NCBI GenBank assembly: GCA_947307005.1
Contig: CAMZHY010000101.1
Coordinates: forward strand, 1-9,679
Reading direction: 5' to 3'
DNA from: an uncultured Planctomycetaceae bacterium
GTDB lineage: Bacteria > Planctomycetota > Planctomycetia > Pirellulales > Thermoguttaceae
DNA: 9,679 nt
The position numbers and the translations under genes are program-made. Positions 6,214-9,679 of the stretch are shown here, in pieces. A model generated the notes under the pieces. The model ran no database searches. It saw only the letters and a list, made by a program, of their open reading frames with translations, and had not been told where the DNA came from. The first letter of the stretch is position 1; each line of letters starts with the position of its first letter.

Positions 6214-7848
6214 ATGGAAAGACCTGTCATGTCGTCGGAAACGAAAGAGTCCGCCGCGCCGCAAACTAACGCGGGGCTGCCGATGAGCCCGAAATGGGAT
6301 CCCGAAAAACTCGCCGCCGAGAAGGCCGAGCTTCAAGCCTTGGAAAGCGCGCCCCTTGGCAAACGTTCGTGGGGCTACGTCAAACGCACCGGACCTGGAT
6401 TGCTCCAGAGCGCGATGACGCTCGGAGCGGGAAGCGCGACGGCGTCGGTCCTTGCGGGCGCGTCCTTCGGATATAAGCTCCTTTGGGTTCAGCCGCTGGC
6501 GATGTTCTTTGGCGTCATGATGCTCGCGGCGCTCTCGAACGTCGTTTTAACACGCGGGGAACGTCCTTACGAATCCTTTGGCAAGCAGGTCTGGAAGCCG
6601 CTCGTCGTTCTCTGGGCGCTTGGAACCGTTTTAGCGTCGGTAATCTGGCATTTTCCGCAGTACACGCTCCTTGCGGGCGCGGGACGCGACCTTGCGTCGG
6701 CCTGCGGCTTGCAGATTGCGAACGGCGGAAACGTTCCGGCGTGGATTAATGGACTCGCCCTCGCGCTTGAACCGCTTGGTTTCAAGGTGAACACGGACGT
6801 CACGACGCTCGGATATCTGGTGAGTTTCCTCGTCGGCGGCGCAATTCTGGCGATGAATATCTTCATGGTCTTCAACTACGGGAAGGGCGCGAAGGGCGTG
6901 AAGATGTACGAACGCTTCCTGCGCTTTATGATCGCGCTTGTGATTGTTTTCTTCCTTCTTGTTTGCGTCATGAACTTTAGTCGAATCGACTGGCTTGAGC
7001 TCGGCAAGGGGTTCTGCGGATACTATGGACTTCCGAAGGATCCGGTTACGGGCAAGGTCGAGACGGCGACAATTCTTCAAGTTCTCGGAATGCTGGGCGC
7101 GGCGGTTGGAATCAACATGACGTTTCTGTATCCGTACTCGCTTCTCGCGAAAGGATGGGGGCCGGAACACCGCAAACTTGCGCGTTGGGATCTTGGCATG
7201 ACGATGTTCCTGCCTTTCTCGCTCGTGACGTCGCTGATTATCGTAGCGATGACGGTTACGAACGTGTATACAGGCGCGGACGCGGTGCAGACGGGACTCA
7301 CGCCTCTTGGCGCGGCGGCGGCGTTTGAAGGGATTCCCGGCGGGCGCTTCATTTTCTGTCTCGGTCTTATGGGCATGTGCGGCGGCGCGGTTTCGACGCA
7401 CATGGTCGCGTGCGGATTCACGCTTTGCGAGATGCTTGGCGGCGAGATGACGCAGAAACGATTCCGTCTCTTTGCGCTCACGCCGTGCATCGGCGTTCTC
7501 GGCGTCGTCATTAACCTTCCGATGTGGTTCCCGGTCGTCGCGTCGGCGGTCTGCTTCACGATGCTGCCGATCGCGTACGTGATCTTCTTCTACCTGAACA
7601 ACAAACGAAGCTACATTGGCGACGCGGTAGGCAAGGGCGCGAAACGCGCTATTTTCAACGTAATCCTCTTCGCGGCGCTTGTTTTCGCGTGCTTTGGCTC
7701 CTATATCTCGATTCAGAAGAATGTAATCCAGAAAATCTTCCCGCCGAAGCCCGCCGCCCAACAGACGACTTCCGAGCCTCAAGCCCAGGAGTCCGAAGTC
7801 GAGGAAGCGGTCGAAGAAATTTTTGAGGCGGAAACAACCCCGGAATGA
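6214..7848 (+). CDS. Divergent Nramp-family cation transporter
   Basis: This 544-residue inner-membrane protein has about 11 hydrophobic helices, a charged 58-residue N-terminal arm and an acidic C-terminal tail (527-544). The overall plan fits the Nramp (LeuT-fold) family: a broken first helix starting TGPGLLQSAMTLGAGS (59-74), then TRGERPYESF after helix 2 and a sixth helix around GAAVGINMTFLYPYSLLAKG (295-314). Canonical Nramp proteins carry DPGN in helix 1 and a Met-Pro-His motif in helix 6, which bind Mn/Fe. Here the equivalent places read LGAGS and GINMTFLYPY, so neither motif is present. Substrate is therefore uncertain; Mg-transporting Nramp relatives also lack parts of this site. ATG 6229 is an alternative start: it has GGAAAG seven bases upstream, whereas ATG 6214 has no Shine-Dalgarno. 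The gene appears monocistronic between its own promoter and hairpin terminator. Confidence 0.82.
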   Translation: MERPVMSSETKESAAPQTNAGLPMSPKWDPEKLAAEKAELQALESAPLGKRSWGYVKRTGPGLLQSAMTLGAGSATASVLAGASFGYKLLWVQPLAMFFGVMMLAALSNVVLTRGERPYESFGKQVWKPLVVLWALGTVLASVIWHFPQYTLLAGAGRDLASACGLQIANGGNVPAWINGLALALEPLGFKVNTDVTTLGYLVSFLVGGAILAMNIFMVFNYGKGAKGVKMYERFLRFMIALVIVFFLLVCVMNFSRIDWLELGKGFCGYYGLPKDPVTGKVETATILQVLGMLGAAVGINMTFLYPYSLLAKGWGPEHRKLARWDLGMTMFLPFSLVTSLIIVAMTVTNVYTGADAVQTGLTPLGAAAAFEGIPGGRFIFCLGLMGMCGGAVSTHMVACGFTLCEMLGGEMTQKRFRLFALTPCIGVLGVVINLPMWFPVVASAVCFTMLPIAYVIFFYLNNKRSYIGDAVGKGAKRAIFNVILFAALVFACFGSYISIQKNVIQKIFPPKPAAQQTTSEPQAQESEVEEAVEEIFEAETTPE

Positions 7849-7870
7849 CCCTTAGTGTCTAAAAGGTCTT

Positions 7871-7926
7871 TCATGACGTCTAGGCAAACGCGCTCCGCAA
7901 AGGAACGCGTTTGCCTTTCCTCATGA
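7871..7926 (+). terminator. Strong hairpin terminator after the transporter gene
   Basis: GGCAAACGCG (7883-7892) pairs perfectly with CGCGTTTGCC (7906-7915), and TCC/GGA inside the loop can extend the stem. TTT follows. TCATGA occurs on both sides (7871-7876 and 7921-7926) and can pair as an outer stem. Confidence 0.75.
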
Positions 7927-7974
7927 TACGGTCAATTTCTTGAAGAAAAATGTTCCAATAGAGGCGTGTTTCTA

Positions 7975-8003
7975 CTGACAAGAAGTTAGATTTTACTTAT
8001 AAT
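7975..8003 (+). promoter_or_regulatory. Near-consensus promoter of the membrane protein-phosphatase pair
   Basis: CTGACA (7975-7980) and TATAAT (7998-8003) are separated by 17 bases in an AT-rich stretch, predicting a start near 8010 and a leader of about 80 to 107 bases depending on the start codon. Confidence 0.7.
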
Positions 8004-8028
8004 AGGACCGGTTTGTTTTTAGCGCGTG

Positions 8029-8064
8029 AAGACGACGGTCTTTTTGCGTCGCCGCGGGGCGACG
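8029..8064 (+). promoter_or_regulatory. Two leader hairpins
   Basis: AAGAC (8029-8033) pairs with GTCTT (8038-8042) around GACG and is followed by TTT. A second stem, CGTCGCC (8047-8053) with GGCGACG (8058-8064), closes the tetraloop GCGG. Both lie between the promoter and the start codon. The first looks like a minimal attenuator and the second like a stabilising or masking stem. No known riboswitch class is recognised. Confidence 0.4.
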
Positions 8065-8089
8065 TCAACGCGTAACGTCGCGGGACGCC

Positions 8090-8767
8090 GTGCAGAGTTC
8101 ACACCTTCCTAAGGTCATGACGCCGTTTTATTTTGTCGTAGCCAGTCTTCCTTTCGCGCTTTATTTAACGGCGTTAGCGTGGCTGCATGGACGTCGGCGT
8201 CCGACCCTTGTGACCGGTCGCCGCGACGGTCTCGCTCTCGCATTGGCGACGGTTGGCGCGCTTTTCATCGGTCCGTTGCAGATTCTGCCCGATCTTAGCG
8301 CGTGGATTGCGTGGGGCGCGAGCGCGTGGATACTCGTCGCGCTTTTTTTCGTCCTCGTTTTGACCGCGTGTCTTGCGAGACTGCGACCGCGATTTGTCGT
8401 CTATAACACGACGCTGGACACGCTGCGGAAAACGATTTCACGCGTCGCGATCGAACTCGACGTCGACGCTCGCTGGAGCGGCGACGCGATGAACATGCCG
8501 GGACTGGGCGTTCAATTCTACCTTGACGATTCGCCGCTAGGGCGCGTGACGTCGATCGTTTCGATAGGACGCGAGACGTCTGTTTCCGGCTGGAAGCGTC
8601 TTCGCGACGCGCTCGACGCCGGACTCGCCGCCGCCCCGCCGCCGCCCCGTCGTCTTTGGCTTCTCTTTGCGACGATCGGAGTCGCGCTCCTTACCGCGGA
8701 CGTCTGGTGCTTCGCGCGCTTTTACGACCAAATTGCCGAATCCGCTTCGTTTTACCTCTCCGTCTGA
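8090..8767 (+). CDS. Conserved-looking four-helix membrane protein, function unknown
   Basis: The product has hydrophobic segments at about 11-33, 48-64, 73-96 and 189-207. Between the third and fourth lies a soluble domain of about 90 residues with RPRFVVYNTT, then VDARWSGDAMNMPGLGVQFY and a GWKRLRDALDAGL helix. A Pro-rich hinge (183-188) leads to the last helix. It resembles hypothetical planctomycete membrane proteins that I recall only generally; I cannot name a family. The GTG at 8090 gives 225 residues; ATG 8117 (residue 10) gives 216 and begins right at the first helix, and may be the true start. It is 19 bp upstream of the PP2C phosphatase gene, so the two probably share a transcript. 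Confidence 0.72.
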   Translation: MQSSHLPKVMTPFYFVVASLPFALYLTALAWLHGRRRPTLVTGRRDGLALALATVGALFIGPLQILPDLSAWIAWGASAWILVALFFVLVLTACLARLRPRFVVYNTTLDTLRKTISRVAIELDVDARWSGDAMNMPGLGVQFYLDDSPLGRVTSIVSIGRETSVSGWKRLRDALDAGLAAAPPPPRRLWLLFATIGVALLTADVWCFARFYDQIAESASFYLSV

Positions 8768-8786
8768 CCTAAGTTAAAACCGAACC

Positions 8787-9679
8787 ATGGACGCTAACAA
8801 GACTGAAAATGCAGATGCTTGGTGGAGCAAGTCGCTCGTCTACTCCGCGCGTTCAGACGTTGGAATGAAGCGTCGCAACAATCAGGATTCGTTTTCCACG
8901 CACCCTGCGCCGTCGCCGCGCGTATGGCGTTCTCGAGGTCACGTTTTCGTCGTCGCCGACGGAATGGGCGCGCACAAGGCGGGCGAACTGGCGAGCAAAC
9001 TCGCCGCGACCGAGGCGCCGCAGTCGTATCTTAAACATACGACGACGCCCCCGACGGAAGCGATCCGCAACGCGCTCTTGGAAGCGCACGAGATCATTCG
9101 CAAACGCGGCGAGTCCGATCCTTCTTTCCGCGACATGGGCACGACGTGCGACATGCTCGCGCTTACTCCCGGCGTCGGATATATCGGGCACGTTGGCGAT
9201 TCTCGCGTTTACCGTCTCCGCGACCACGTTGTCGAGCAGATGACCTTCGATCACAGTCTCGTGTGGGAGGTCAAATATTATCCGCAGTCGCACTCGAGCT
9301 ATCGTCAACTCGACAATATTCCCAAAAACATCATCACGCGTTCCCTCGGTCCGACCGAGAACCTTACGGTCGACGTCGAGGGACCCTTTGAAACCCGTCC
9401 CGGCGACACGTTCCTCATGTGCAGCGACGGGCTTTCCGGACGCGTCGAAGACGCGGAAATCGGGCAGATTCTCGAACTCTTTTCCCCGGAAAATGCGACG
9501 GAGGCGCTCGTCAACCTTGCGAATCTTCGCGGCGGTCCCGACAATTGCACCGTCGTCGTCGCGCGCGTCGTCTCGAACGAGGCGCCCGCCGAAGCGGAGG
9601 ATTCGAAAGCGGCTCGCGCCTACGAGAAGCGTCCCCCGTTGTCGATCGCCGCGTGGGCGTTCTTGTCGCTCACAGCAAT
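8787..9679 (+). CDS. PP2C-family Ser/Thr protein phosphatase, 3'-partial
   Basis: The frame opens at ATG 8787 and stays open to the window end (297 codons plus two bases). It encodes a full PP2C (PPM) domain of the bacterial PrpC/Stp type, which removes phosphate from Ser/Thr using two or three bound Mn/Mg ions. Motifs in order: RSDVGMKRRNNQDSF (22-36, Asp-34), VVADGMGAHKAGE (55-67, Asp-58 and Gly-59), DMGTTCDML (116-124), GHVGDSRVYRL (134-144), NIITRSLGP (181-189), CSDGLSG (212-218, Asp-214) and GGPDNCTVVV (249-258, Asp-252). All expected metal ligands are present; the usual GMGGH reads GMGAH. After a charged linker (264-283) a hydrophobic stretch begins (PLSIAAWAFLSL), suggesting a C-terminal membrane anchor cut by the window edge. 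The likely partner is a Hanks-type kinase, not seen here. Confidence 0.93.
   Translation, partial: MDANKTENADAWWSKSLVYSARSDVGMKRRNNQDSFSTHPAPSPRVWRSRGHVFVVADGMGAHKAGELASKLAATEAPQSYLKHTTTPPTEAIRNALLEAHEIIRKRGESDPSFRDMGTTCDMLALTPGVGYIGHVGDSRVYRLRDHVVEQMTFDHSLVWEVKYYPQSHSSYRQLDNIPKNIITRSLGPTENLTVDVEGPFETRPGDTFLMCSDGLSGRVEDAEIGQILELFSPENATEALVNLANLRGGPDNCTVVVARVVSNEAPAEAEDSKAARAYEKRPPLSIAAWAFLSLTA

Noticed and set aside
6631..7782. A 383-codon open frame on the minus strand
   Set aside because: It is antisense to the transporter gene, highly Arg/His-rich, with no start context or recognisable domain. It is a codon-bias shadow.

Overview
The window reads as ordinary chromosome of a Gram-negative-type bacterium, most likely a planctomycete (inferred from gene content, not proven). 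The pointers are a Kdo transferase (so a lipid A/LPS outer membrane), an exported multi-module secretin-N-like protein with a Pro/Ala tail, a divergent Nramp-type transporter of a kind I associate with Planctomycetota and Verrucomicrobiota, and a PP2C phosphatase behind a four-helix membrane protein. Coding DNA is GC-rich and favours GAC/GTC/GCG codons. The intergenic gaps are AT-richer and contain recognisable sigma70-like promoters. I see no tRNA, rRNA, CRISPR array, insertion sequence or phage gene.

Layout. (1) Minus strand, 1-2198: start of a large exported protein whose 3' end lies beyond base 1. Its coding sequence at the window edge is a 42-bp tandem repeat. (2) 2199-2681: a 483-bp non-coding gap with a candidate promoter, a 16-bp palindrome, a dyad and a terminator-like hairpin. 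(3) Minus strand, 2682-5326: waaA, a YycJ/WalJ-type metallo-beta-lactamase-fold hydrolase and a DUF3467 protein. The hydrolase and waaA are 17 bp apart and look co-transcribed. The 147-bp gap between the hydrolase and DUF3467 is crowded with competing inverted repeats. (4) 5327-5489: a divergent promoter region. (5) Plus strand, 5490-7848: an ArfB-like ribosome-rescue hydrolase, then an 11-helix Nramp-related transporter with its own near-consensus promoter and a strong downstream hairpin. (6) Plus strand, 7975-9679: a near-consensus promoter, a leader with two hairpins, a conserved-looking membrane protein of unknown function, and 19 bp later a PP2C-type Ser/Thr phosphatase that runs off the window end.

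Functionally the genes are mostly unrelated housekeeping and envelope modules: envelope biogenesis (waaA, the exported protein), translation rescue (arfB), metal or cation transport, and Ser/Thr dephosphorylation signalling. I do not see a convincing new defence or mobile system. The most distinctive items are the transporter lacking both canonical Nramp metal-binding motifs, the repeat-built exported protein, the structured gap at 4864-4974, and the membrane-protein/phosphatase pair.
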